A DNA stretch of 64,000 bases from Morella rubra (taxonomy: Eukaryota > Streptophyta > Magnoliopsida > Fagales > Myricaceae), in assembly GCA_003952965.2 (NCBI GenBank), contig CM025849.1, positions 17,284,796-17,348,795 on the forward strand, read 5' to 3'. How positions within the stretch are numbered: position 1 is the first letter of the stretch; each line of letters opens with the position of its first letter. Made by a program: the position numbers and the translations under genes. Below the pieces are notes generated by a model that did no database searches, was not told the origin of the DNA, and saw only the letters and a program-made list of their open reading frames with translations. Positions 45,891 through 56,915 of the stretch are shown piece after piece.

Positions 45891-47756
45891 ATTGCATACA
45901 AGAAGGATTGATTGATTCCAAATATTTTGAAAAAACAACTGAACGCTTATCTCAAGCTGACGGTCAAAAATTATCTATTATTATAAAGTGCCCAATGTAC
46001 ATATATGTAATAATGGTTTTTGTTTTCAAACTACTTTCGTATTAATCAAAAACTTATCTTCTAAAGTAATATTAGGAAATCCTTTCCTTGCTTTATTATA
46101 TCCATTTATTGTTACAGAACAAGGTATTACTTCAAAAATATTAGGACAGGATGTTACTTTTCCCTTTTATTATCCTCCTTTTACAAAAGATATACAAGCC
46201 CTGAAACATGTATCCATTCATAAAGAAATTTATCTTTTACAACAAGATAAACTTCATCGTAAACAACAACATTTACAATTTTTACAAAAGGAAGTACTTT
46301 ATAAAACCATTGAAGAACAAATAAAAGATTCTACCTATCAAAATGAAATTAAAACATTTCATAAATATTTAGAAGATACTGTTTGTTCTACATTACCTAA
46401 TGCTTTCTGGAATAGAAAAAAGCATATTATTTATTTACCTTATGAACCTGATTTTTCAGAACGAATATACCTACAAAAGCCAGACCAATACAAATGAATC
46501 AAGAACAATTAGAATTCTGTAAAAAGAAATTCAATTATTATTAGATAAAGGTCTTATTCGTCCTTCTAAATCACCATGGAGTTGTGCTGCTTTCTATGTT
46601 TGGGGCAAAGCTGAACTAGAACGTGGTGTTCCACGACTTGTTATTAACTATAAACCTTTAAATAAAGCTTTACGATGGATTCGTTATCCTATTCCGAATA
46701 AAAAGGATTTATTAAATCGCTTGCATGATGCATGTGTTTTCTCTAAATTTGATATGAAATCAGGATTCTATCAAATTCAGGTGGCGGAAGAGGATCGCTA
46801 TAAACTGCTTTTACGGTCCCTTTTGGTCATTATGAATGGAATGTTATGCCCTTTGGTTTAAAAACGCTCCTTCTGAATTTCAAAATATTATGAATGATAT
46901 TTTTACACCATATACTGATTTTGCTTTAGTTATATTGATGATGTTCTTATTTTCTCTAAATCTATTAAACAACATTGGTATCATTTACATAAATTTCAAA
47001 AAATAATCGAACAAAATGGTTTAGTTGTTTCTGCTCCCAAAATAAAATTATTTCAAACAAAAGTAAGATTCTTAGGTCATACTATATATCAAGGTACTAT
47101 TACTCTTTTTACTCGTGCTATAGAATTTGCTGATAAATTTCCTGATAAAATTACTGATAAATAACAATTACAACGTTTTCTTGGTAGTCTTAATTATGTT
47201 GGTGAATTCTATAAAAACTTAAGATTAATTTGTAAACCTTTATTTAATCGCTTAAAGAAAAAACCATCACCTTGGACTGATCAACATACAGCAATAGTTC
47301 AACAAATTAAAAAACATGTAAAACAATTACCCTGTCTTGGCATTGCATCACCACATGCATTTAAAATAGTAGAAACTGATGCATCAAATATTGGTTATGG
47401 TGGATATTAAAGCAACGCATGCATGATACATCCATTGAACAAATAGTAAGATATCATTCACATGCATGGAATACTACACAACAAAAATATAGTACTATTC
47501 AGCAAGAAATATTAGCTCTTGTTCTTTGTATTTTAAAATTTCAAGATGATTTATTAAATCAAAATTTTTAATACGTATTGATTGCAAATCTGCAAAAGAA
47601 GTTTTAGAAAAAGATGTTAAAAATCTTGCATCAAAACATTTATTTGCCAGATGGCAAGCACTTCTCTCTGTTTTTGATTTTGACATAGAACATATCAAAG
47701 GAACATCCAATTCCATTCCTGATTTCTTAACCCGTGAATTTTTACAGGGAAAATGA
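45870..47756 (+). pseudogene. Pararetrovirus protease, reverse transcriptase and RNase H, copy R
   Basis: The protease active site ALVDSGADLNC near 45880 is intact, followed by a frameshift near 45985. RT starts near 46530 (GLIRPSKSPWSCAAFYV) and has FSKFDMKSGFYQIQ; it breaks after EEDRYK at 46803 and the IDD box near 46935 is out of frame, both as in copy L. A stop at 47161 and a 1-bp loss in the RNase H GYGG segment at about 47403 are private to R. The RNase H C terminus is open again and ends with the stop at 47754-47756. Confidence 0.8.
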
Positions 47757-49068
47757 GTTCTTCATCATCCAATTCTAAAAAATTATCCTATGATGATTTT
47801 CTTTCAGACAATACCTTTCCTCCATTTCCATTTCGTGGTCCCTCTCCTATCAATACACCCACTCCTACTCATCTTCCTTTGCAAAATTCCTTTACTGTCC
47901 TTGGTCAAATCACAAATCCTAGAGGTCCTACTCCTCGTATACCTGGTCCTCGAGCTCCTCCTTCTACCATAATATCTCCTACTACTTTTAGTCAAAAGGT
48001 ACAAAATCCTGAGAGTTCTACCTCCACAATACCTCCTACCAATGACAATATCATTCCAAAAGACTATATCAGACATGTTACCATTATTGAAGAACCCTAT
48101 ATAGTATACAGGATCCATATCAAACAGCCTCGCAAATATTACCCCTGGTTGGAACTATGTTCCAAAGAATCCTTGCTTTACACAAGCATTTTATCAATAT
48201 ATATTAATGGATACTAAATCTGTGGAATTTGAACAAACTCCTTGTAAATATGATCCTTCCAGAATTGGTTTTTCAAAATTTACAATACGCAGGATCATAT
48301 CTGCAAAAGAATGGGGACAGCCTTGGACTCTTCGTTCATTGACTGTACCTTATAAAAATTTAAAAATATTACATATTATGATTATGTGGACGCATGGACA
48401 TTTTCTTTATTTTTTGATAATCAAACCCATCGTCACACATGGTTTATAAGATTCAAAAATTTTCAAGCAGATATCATTCCCGGTTGGTTTATCCAATGGT
48501 GGGAACGTTTTGGTTCATCAGACATATTATTTCCCCCAGCATTAAAAAAGGTCTTTGACCATTGGTCGAAAGAACCCTTTGATACCCCTTCTTTACCCAA
48601 ATACCCTGCCATGAAAAATCCTCCTGTTAAAAAGATTCCCCTTGTCTTAAGATTCCATATCCAATTCAATTTATTACCATGGATATTAAGTTGGAAATTC
48701 ATTTTTACCCAACAAGATCATTGAAAATCCTTTCTCAGAAATTCTATATCAAATGGTGGTCCGTTTATAATTTTGAAAATATCATTACTGCCATTAATCA
48801 AGCCCAACATCAAATTTCCCAACATCCACAATTTCTGGCTCAAAAAAGTCAAATCCAATCCAAATTAGCAGCTGCAAAATCCAAGGATGATTACAAAAAA
48901 GAATTACTTGAAGTTTTGTCACAATTATCTTCCGAAGATTCAGAAGATTCTCAACCAACAATATCAAGTCCTGCTGTTCCAGAATATCAAGATGCTCAAG
49001 ACTCTTATGATGGATATCACATGGAGCTCACCGATGAAGAAATAGCACAGTTACAATCGTCTGTGTAG
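47753..49068 (+). pseudogene. Pararetrovirus ORF2 product, copy R
   Basis: ATG at 47753 overlaps the RNase H stop as ATGA, which suggests coupled termination-reinitiation or leaky use of one RNA. The Ser/Pro-rich N terminus is open to about 48217, then frame changes occur near 48110, 48370 and 48715. The last piece ends at 49068 with LQSSV. Compared with copy L the order of parts is the same and the identity high. Function unknown to me. Confidence 0.7.
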
Positions 49069-49300
49069 AGATAGCAGTATGATGTCAGCACTATGTCAGA
49101 AAGATATGTCAGTGATTACGTCAGATATCAAGGTCATTTCCCATATTACCCTTCCTTTTACTGTTCACTATACTGTTCACTCTTTCCAAAAATACCCTTC
49201 ACTGTTCAAGTTAAAGCAAGGATATTTTAGTCTTTTCTCTCTCTTTTCTCGCTTATATAAGACGCTCGCCTCTTCATTTCAAACCACGCCTCAGAACATC
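49069..49300 (+). promoter_or_regulatory. Viral promoter, copy R
   Basis: A TATA box (cttatataag) lies at 49252-49261. An acgtca motif at 49118-49123 lies about 130 bp upstream; the second TGACG of copy L reads atgtca here (about 49094). Downstream is CT-rich leader DNA, as around caulimovirid transcript starts. Confidence 0.6.
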
Positions 49301-49548
49301 ATCCAGAGCTTCTCTCTCAACTCTCTCAACTGTCACTACTCTCAGCACTCAAACCTTCTCTTTCCAAACCAAGCTCCATTCATCACTACTTCAGTCTTCA
49401 TACATCCTTCATCTACTTCAGTCTTTCATACATCCTTCATTTCCTTTCCAATAATCATTCAGTGTGTTTTCAGTTTGTATTAAATGTGTATCAAGTGTGT
49501 TCCAATTTCTGTAATCAAGTTTCAGTGTGTATCAAGTAAGTTTTCAAT

Positions 49549-49767
49549 ATGAATGCAGAGTTGTTTTTATTATTAAATCTCTTTTTATCCATTGATCACA
49601 ATATGCCTATATTACTTGCATTTCTTTTCATTATTGCTGTATATTCCACATATCTCATATATCAATATACACTTGAACATCCCATCTATGATATCATTCA
49701 ATCATATGTTGAAGAATATGATTCAGATTATTGCATGGAAAATTGTGAAGATAACACCTGGGAGTAA
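49549..49767 (+). CDS. Small membrane-type ORF in the viral leader (72 aa)
   Basis: ATG at 49549, stop at 49767. The predicted product has a hydrophobic N-terminal segment (ELFLLLNLFL), a clear membrane span (MPILLAFLFIIAVYSTYLIY) and an acidic tail (YVEEYDSDYCMENCEDN) with two cysteines. It lies between the viral promoter and the primer-binding site, so in the circular viral genome it would be the first ORF of the pregenomic RNA leader. It is uninterrupted although all larger viral frames are broken, but it is short. I do not recognise it in known caulimovirids. Copy L lacks this region, so it is present once. Confidence 0.4.
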   Translation: MNAELFLLLNLFLSIDHNMPILLAFLFIIAVYSTYLIYQYTLEHPIYDIIQSYVEEYDSDYCMENCEDNTWE

Positions 49768-49770
49768 AAT

Positions 49771-49776
49771 TGGTAT
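49771..49776 (+). promoter_or_regulatory. First half of the tRNA-Met primer-binding site
   Basis: tggtat directly precedes the break where copy R ends and a coat-protein fragment begins. The missing half is at the start of copy L (41207 on the minus strand). Confidence 0.55.
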
Positions 49777-49777
49777 T

Positions 49778-50342
49778 CTCAAATATCTGATCCTCTTATA
49801 CAACAGGAATATTTAGCAAAAATGAAAGCTTTAACTCATAAAGAAGAGAAACCTATACAATTACCACATCAACCTAAATATTATGATTTTAATAAAGTGT
49901 TAGAACGATTTGATAAACAACCACAACATAATATTACATTAGCATCTTTACATAAAGAAATAAAAATACAAAAACAAAAATTAAAATAATTACAGAATAC
50001 ACAAGCTAATTTAATACAAATTACAGATAAATTATTAACATAAATTTGCTTTCTGAAAACACAAAAATCTACATCTGAAGACATAGAGTTAAATGTATCT
50101 GATTTACCTTCATCTTTCATTCCTTCAACTTCTACTACTTTTGAACCTTTTTTACAAATCATAGATCGTATTATATTTCAAAAATGACATGTAGAAATTA
50201 TAATACGTATTCATGATTTTACTTTCACAACAATAGCATTAGTAGATTCTGGTGCGGATTTAAATTGCATACAAGAAGGATTGATTGATTCCAAATATTT
50301 TGAAAAAACAATTGAACGCTTATCTCAAGCTGACGGTCAAAA
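49778..50342 (+). pseudogene. Third coat-protein/protease fragment
   Basis: Matches 45408-45970 of copy R with several private stops (for example tgaaattaaaataattac and acataaatttgc). The DSGADLNC motif is kept at about 50252. It is joined to copy R at the primer-binding site and at its other end to a 24-bp piece of movement protein (50343-50366). Confidence 0.8.
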
Positions 50343-50727
50343 ATCAATGGGTCATGATATGATGGTGTTCTGAGGCGTGGTTTGAAATGAAGAGGCGAGC
50401 GTCTTATATAAGCGAGAAAAGAGAGAGAAAAGACTAAAATATCCTTGCTTTAACTTGAACAGTGAAGGGTATTTTTGGAAAGAGTGAACAGTAAAAGGAA
50501 GGGTAATATGGGAAATGACCTTGATATCTGACATAATCACTGACATATCTTTCTGACGTAGTGTGACATAATATTGCTGACATCATAATGCTATTTCTAC
50601 ACGGAGGATTGTAACTGTGTTATTTCTTCATCGGTGAGCTCCGTGTGATATCCATCATAAGGGTCTTGAGCATCTTGATATTCTGGAACAGCAGGACTTG
50701 ATATTGTTGGTTGAGAATCTTCTGAAT

Positions 50728-50730
<3 letters not shown>
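50343..50730 (-). pseudogene. Third promoter plus ORF2 3' end (minus), with a 24-bp movement-protein scrap
   Basis: 50343-50366 (aatcaatgggtcatgatatgatgg) matches movement-protein sequence at 41850. From about 50367 the sequence is that of copy L 34085-34457: TATA box, TGACG region, and the last 40 codons of ORF2 on the minus strand. It ends in a TA repeat next to the MITE. Confidence 0.75.
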
Positions 50731-50757
<27 letters not shown>

Positions 50758-50758
<1 letters not shown>

Positions 50759-51246
50759 GGTAAAGTTATAGTTAACCTTATAAATATGAGTAAAAATTAA
50801 ATTAGTACTTTTAGTTATCAATTCGGTGATTTAAGACTCATAATTTTTGAAAATGATTAGTTCTAGCCCCCATCTAAATTAGACATTAAATTTGATGAAA
50901 AATCATACAAAATGACCAAAATACCTCTCTAAGACTAAATTAAAAAAATAAAGAAATAAATTAAAAATAAACATATTATTGAAATAGAGTTTTAATAGTT
51001 TTATTTAAAAAATTTATTTTTTAAAAAAATTTAATATTTATTTTTTATGAATTTTTTTAGTAATTTTATCTTGGAAGGGTATTTTGGTCATTTTGCATAT
51101 TTTTGGTCAGATTTAACGCCCAATTTTGGACAGGAGGCTAGAATTGAAGATTTTCAAAAATTATGAATCTCAAATTACCGAATTGATAATTAAAAATATA
51201 AATTTGATTTTTACACATACTTATTAAACTAATTATGAATTTACCC
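50758..51246. mobile_element. MITE with about 100-bp terminal inverted repeats (489 bp)
   Basis: The left end (ggtaaagttatagttaa, then ttagttatcaattcggtgatttaagactcat) is mirrored by the right end (complement gggtaaattcataatta, then ttaattatcaattcggtaatttgagattcat). About 80 percent identity over 100 bp. TA repeats flank both sides, so the target duplication cannot be read exactly. Long TIRs without coding suggest a Mutator-like MITE. Confidence 0.7.
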
Positions 51247-51347
51247 ATATATATATATATTCACAAGGGAGCGTTGGTAAAAAAAACAGCACGACTTCAA
51301 CAGAAGCTGAAGAAGAAGAAGAAGCAGAAGATCAAGAGGAGCAGAAA

Positions 51348-54259
51348 ATAAGCAGTGCAGCAGGGAAGCTCGTCTGCGTGACCGGTGCGTCCGGATATAT
51401 TGCTTCATGGATCGTCAAGTTTCTTCTCCAGCGTGGTTACACTGTCAGGGCCTATGTACGCGACCCCAGTCGGTCTTCCCTCGCTTTATAGAGTTTAACT
51501 CAATTTGGCGTTTTCTGATTTATATTAATGTTTTTGTGGCTTCCGATTGGATGTTTCTTGTTGGTCTTTCGGATGTTCTCATCATGCGAAATTCCTACGT
51601 GCAAACAGTGTTGCAATTACCGTTTCCTCTGCTTGCCTAATGATCGTAGATTTTTGTTCTTCGTAAAACCTTGATATAGCTACCGAAGCTCTTACGGTCA
51701 CTGATTGAGGGTTTCCAGGACACTGGGTTTGGATTTCGTTTGTCTCTTAGTGGCGAGGGCTGTTAGGAGCTGTTGGAATTTCTTCTTAGATAATATGGAT
51801 TGCCGATTGCGAGGGCAAAGTTCTAAATTTTGAGATGATTGGGTTAGTTCTTGATTGTAGAGGCAACTTTCAGCCTACGGTTTTTGCATTAGGTGACTCA
51901 TATATGTTTCTTTATCTTGAAATTCTTTAAGACTTCACGACAAAGAAAACTGTGGAGAAGAAATTACACCAAGTATTGTATGGAAACCCAACTACAGAAA
52001 TTTGTCTCCATCTAAATGATTTGTGACGTTTTTGCAAAGAGGAAAAAGAGAGGCCCTGTTGAATGATAATGTTTGAGGACATGAGTCCACAGCATTTTGA
52101 TTGACCTTCAACAGTGACTGAATAATGAATTACCAAATAGTAGGATTTCCTTCCATTCTCGTGGAGCTGTATAGGTTCAAATTCTCTAGGTTGTGTTTAG
52201 ACGAAGAATTGGAATGTTTGAAGTTGAAAGGATTTCACATTCAATCTATTAATGTAATTGACCATTATTTGTATGCGTGTATTGAAGAGTAGAGAAACAA
52301 CTATCATTATAGAAACAAAAGGTGTTGCGAGAGTGGTGGTATAATCTTATGCTGTTGGTTTTGCAATTCTGTAATTATAGAGATGAAAAAATGGCATTCA
52401 GTCCTTTTGTTTGGCATTCTGTTCAATTTTGGCAGATGCTTACTTTTGTTTGAATTTTCTCTGTAAATGAGTCATTTGAAAGTAGTAACCTTTTTTTCCT
52501 GCATGATTAATATATAATGGCCAGTATCGTCATATCCTTATTGAGCTCACTTTGATCTCCTGCAGATGACCCAAAAAGAACTAACCACCTAGTTGAGCTT
52601 GATGGAGCTAAGGAGAGACTTCACCTGTTCAAAGCAAATTTGCTTGAAGAAGGTTCCTTTGATGCCGCTATTCAGGGTTGTGATGGTGTTTTCCATACTG
52701 CATCTCCCTTCTATAATGATGTCAAGGACCCACAGGTTCATCCCTTTTACTTGTATTTGAGCATTACATAGTTTTAAGTCTTTGACTTATCATTTATTGC
52801 TGGAATTGGAAATTAAATTTGAATTTTTCCAAACACTTTTCTTCTAAAGAGTTGATTCAAAAAATTTCTTTAAAAACTTACATAATATTGTCTTTCAAAC
52901 GTCTTTCTTCAACATATAGGACTCTGGACATTGGTGTTGGATCCATGTAAAGAGTGTACCGATTGATGATGAGTTCTTTTGTCTATTAATTAAGAGGACC
53001 CTGGACATTGGTGAGTACCGATTGATGATGAGTTCTTTGGTCTAGTAATTAAGAGGTGAGAAGCAGGTAATAGGGACTCAGAGATGATTTACTGCACCAT
53101 TCTTTGTTCTGAAAAGTTTTTTTTTCTGTACAATTCCAATACTCAACCTACCAAGTTAACCAATATACCTAAGCAACTTTACTTAGGAAAATTCAGCAGG
53201 TTTTTGTTTTGTTTTTGATCAATTTAGTAGGCTCTGAAATGTGAAGTTTCCCAGTTCAAAAAGGCATGTCCGCTCTGTATGTTTTTTTGTTCCTTTTTTT
53301 TTCTGTAAAAAAGGTTATCTTTCACCTTTTTCCACTCGACAAATTGTCAACAGAGCATTTAGGTACCCTGCTAGAAAAACCTAGGGAAGTCCCAATTTAG
53401 TACAGACTTGAACTTTGAAGAGGTGGAGTAACAAGTCATAAAATGGATTTAGAATGATGATCTACTCTTAAGATATCATGGATATGGCCTTTTGGTATAA
53501 TCATAAAAATTGGAGACTTTGTGATAGTGTTGGAGATGATAAGGCGAAGATCTTTAGGATAGGAAATGCCAAATGCCTTTAGTTCATAAGTAGATAATCG
53601 TATGCCTTTAGACCCTCTAGTACTGAACTAAATGGTTGCCAGCACAGATAGTAATGTCTAATAGTCTGTGATGTAATATTTATACAGTTCGAAAGAACCG
53701 TTTAAAGGCAGCCTGTATTCCACTAATTACCATTGACAAAGTCATAACATTGTGGGAGGTGACTTGTGTAACTACCGGCCATTACCTGGTGAAAGTAGCT
53801 TGTCTCATTTTTCTGTTTCAGATTTTTCTAACTTAGCTATGTGTTGCTATTACTATCTTAATGCTGTTCTTGTTTCCTGTAGGAAGCATCATCAAAATGC
53901 AGCCTGTTATTTTGTTTCATCCTTAGGCATGATGTTTCCTTCTTAAGAACCAGGAGATCATATGAAATGTTGTCTATAAACACCCAAATGACTTTGTTCT
54001 CTTCACTAATGGTATCTTCTGCTACTTTATTCCTAGTGATCTAACTTGATTTGCCTTAATTGTTCATGCAGAACTACTTGATCCTGCAGTGAAGGGTACA
54101 CTTAACGTCCTTAAATCATGTGCAAAGTCTCCATCTGTCAAAAGGGTAGTTTTGACATCCTCTATAGCTGCAGTTGCATATAATGGACGACCTTGAACTC
54201 CTGATGTAGTTGTTGATGAGACTTGGTTTTCTGATCCCGAGATTTGCAAGGCAGTTAAG
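51348..54259 (+). pseudogene. Cinnamoyl-CoA reductase-like (SDR extended family) gene, broken
   Basis: Exon 1 (51348-51468) encodes an N-terminal NAD(P)-binding fold: [19 protein letters not shown] and [12 protein letters not shown], with the TGxxGxxA/G signature. It is followed by a GT donor. Exon 2 (52566-52735) starts after ctcctgcag and reads [19 protein letters not shown] and [13 protein letters not shown]. Exon 3 (54068-54259) reads [37 protein letters not shown] and VVDETWFSDPE before a gtaggg donor. This is the layout of CCR/DFR-like plant reductases. Lesions: the start codon position is ATA (51348-51350), exon 3 has a TGA at 54194-54196, and the exon 3 acceptor gives the wrong frame. 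The exons with the YxxxK catalytic motif and the C terminus were not found downstream. Confidence 0.8.
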
Positions 54260-56790
54260 GTAGGGCTTTATGTTTCATGCTCTTCTGAAAGTAAAGTTTG
54301 TGCTACATATTTCAGTTATTCCAATGCATACTTAAACTGCTCTTAGATTCATTGCTCGGATGCCCCTATATAATTCCATCCATCTCAAATTAAGTTTGTC
54401 CCTTATTTTATGTGGGAGTTCTCAAAACAATTGTTCACTTTGAAACATCAATTGAAAATTTTGGGAATGCTTTCCCAATTAATCCTTTTATTCTATTGGA
54501 GAAGTCAATACTTCTCTACCATTTGCTTTTATCTTTTTATCTTGAAGACAATGAACTAAAGGATGTCTCCGTAAAATGATGGCTTTTTTAGTGGACAGAC
54601 AATTTTGTATTGAGGGAGTATAGTAATGGTGATTTAGTTTGTGACTTCGTGTGCTAGTTGAGATGAGTTATACGTCCGACAAGTGGAAGAACAAACAATG
54701 GGATCTTGTCAAGCTCTCAGTGCTTGCCAGATATTAATCTACAGGTTATTTCCTCTATACACCGTAACTACACAATTTGTCCTTTTGCTGGAGTGAAGTG
54801 TAACATCATGTCTCTTAAGGGGTGAGGTCAATGCCATAAACCATTGTGTCACCAACCCACCCATATGGTCTTTTAATTTTTCGTGATTACATCAATTTTG
54901 CAAAGTGATAAGAGCATCAAAAGCAACATGGAATAATAGCCATCTCATATGTTAAAGACAGTTTTTTATTGAACTCGAATGGTTTCCTTTTGGTCTGGAT
55001 CGATTAATTACAGGTCCTGCTTTTTCTCTTGATCTTCTATAATCTTGAGAAAATATTTTTCTGAATAGTTTTGCAAGCAACGATGGAACACTGGTTTACA
55101 AATGTAAATAGTATGAAGATAGTTTTGAAAGCAGGTATGGAAGTTTACCAGGAAAAGATAGATCTTCGGGTTTGGTTGATTTCACAGGTCAATTCACTCT
55201 AGCTACTGTTCGGAAGTTGAAAACAGAGGGAAGAATATTTATCCCTTGGGTTTTATTGGAGGACATAGAAATGTGAGTTTCTCTCTTTACTAACAAAACT
55301 GACGTATTTGAACCTGTTGGTTCTTGCGTGGGGGTTATGCCCCGTTATAAAGCTTACTAACTTACCCAAAAAAAAAAAAAAAAACAAAAAAACAAAACAA
55401 AACAAAGCAAAACTGACTTAGTTGAACAGGGCAGAATGGAGAAACCGAAAAAAATTGGCATGGTTCCTCAATCCCCTTCTCCATTTTATTCTTTACCAAA
55501 AAACAAACGAATTGATCAAAATTGAAAAAGATTACTTAGTTCCGTTATCCGGAAAGAAGAGAGTTCATCATGGGATTTTGAGAGATTTGGAAATTATGGA
55601 GGGATATGGGAAAAAATAGCTTAATAAGGGAGCGTTCAACTAAGTTGTACGATCTGTATGGCGATGGAGACGAAAAAAGGAAGTATAGCTTGCTCATGGC
55701 TAACTTCGTGAGGAGCTAAGTCGAGCTCGAACGGTCATGCCTCATTAATTGTTGTTGCCAAGAGAGAAGAAAAATAAAACAACAAGATTGCGTGCATGAT
55801 TCCTTAGTTATAGAGAAGTTGAATTTGGCTCTATTTTTTCTGGTAGAAGTTAACATAAAATAAAAAAGCTCCAGAAGAAAATGGTAAAAATCGTATCCGA
55901 TCATAACATTTGTAAAATATCGAAGAAGAAAGATGACTTGAAAAATTAAACACTGGAGACTTATACATATGTTAAATATCTAAATAAATTTTTAAAAGAA
56001 AAATAAAGATTTAAATTTAAATATGCAGCTAGATTTAATGGATATATAACGTCAGCTACTCTTCTTCTTTTTTTGGTTCTTTGCAAGGGGGAGGGTAGGC
56101 AAGATTTCGTCCCAACTGATAGCGTGTAGATCATAGGCAAAATTATTCTGGGAAGTATGGTTTCATTATTTTCCTCTTCAGGTACTTTGGAGGCTCTTGT
56201 GGCTGGCCGATCGACTTCTAGCGTTTCTGCCGGCCACCACCCTCCTGAAGTACCTGAATAGGAAAATAATGAACCATCCTCTGCCACCGCACTGTTGAGA
56301 AAAGCGGCACAAAAATTAAAGAATGAAACACTAAGAATTTATGTGGTTTGGCCCTCAATTTGGCCTACGTCCACCCCAAAGCAATTTTATTAGGAACGCT
56401 TAAGAAAATTACTCTCCCCGCCTAATACAATAGCCACACCACGCTTTTTCTCTTTCTCTCTCTCTGCCCAATGCTCACGCACACATTCTCCTATAACATA
56501 AGCACTATTTATAGGAAAAGATACAAAGAGAAACCCTAAGAGAAACCCAGATGAACTTGAAGTGGAGAGCAAGTAGACTTCTACTCAAAATCTACTTTTA
56601 TTCCAAGTCTATCTTATGGGTGTGGACCTCAACACGCACTACATCGTGACTGAACACAAATATTGGTTGAAAATCACATGCAAGGAGCTTAGTTTCCCTT
56701 CCCTTTTATTAGCTGAAAGGTTTTCTCTATTTCTGTGGTATTCCATGTGTTGGATTTATACTTATTTTGTTTCCGAGTCTTTCTTTTATT
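54260..56790. other. No gene recognised; former downstream part of the reductase locus
   Basis: I looked for later reductase exons (KLWYVVSKT-type and NPAMV-type motifs) and did not find them. A poly-A and CAAAA run at 55365-55410 resembles a retroposon tail. A stretch at 55140-55280 is open over about 40 codons (GKDRSSGLVDFTG) but is unidentified. A short inverted repeat at 56185-56200 and 56247-56262 (ttcaggtactt / aagtacctgaa) is present. Confidence 0.4.
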
Positions 56791-56794
56791 AACA

Positions 56795-56915
56795 GATCAG
56801 AAATACAAAGAACTTCGGAGAAAAAGAATGCGATATCAAAGCGGAAGCCGTCCAAATCGAGCAGGGGGATGGCTTTTGGAAGGCCACCGGAACGGACAAA
56901 ACTCTCAAAGTCGAT
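56795..56915 (+). pseudogene. NAC-domain exon fragment
   Basis: After a splice-acceptor-like ttattaacag, one frame reads RRKRMRYQSGSRPNRAGG and the next GDGFWKATGTDKTL. Together these are subdomains C-D of the plant NAC DNA-binding domain (the NGSRPNRA..G[YF]WKATG[AT]DK motif). One frameshift near 56870 splits them, and subdomain E is not clearly present. NAC proteins are plant transcription factors. Read as an isolated exon relic. Confidence 0.65.

Larger units (their letters stand above)
41208..49776 (+). mobile_element. Endogenous pararetrovirus copy R, with an internal scrambled segment
   Basis: Head to head with copy L and near-identical to it over most of its length. Order on the plus strand: movement protein (41283-42075), a degraded linker (42118-42375), an inverted fragment of ORF2 (42380-43660), a scrambled join (43661-43795), coat protein, protease-RT-RNase H, ORF2, promoter, leader with a small ORF, and the first six bases of the tRNA-Met primer-binding site at 49771-49776. 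It carries the promoter-distal leader that copy L lacks. Copies L and R together imply a viral genome of about 7.6 kb. Confidence 0.85.

Noticed and set aside
49571..50821. 74-codon minus-strand frame at 50597-50821 and plus-strand frame at 49592-49816
   Set aside because: The first is the ORF2 tail read on into TA repeat and MITE; the second is a shifted frame of the small leader ORF.
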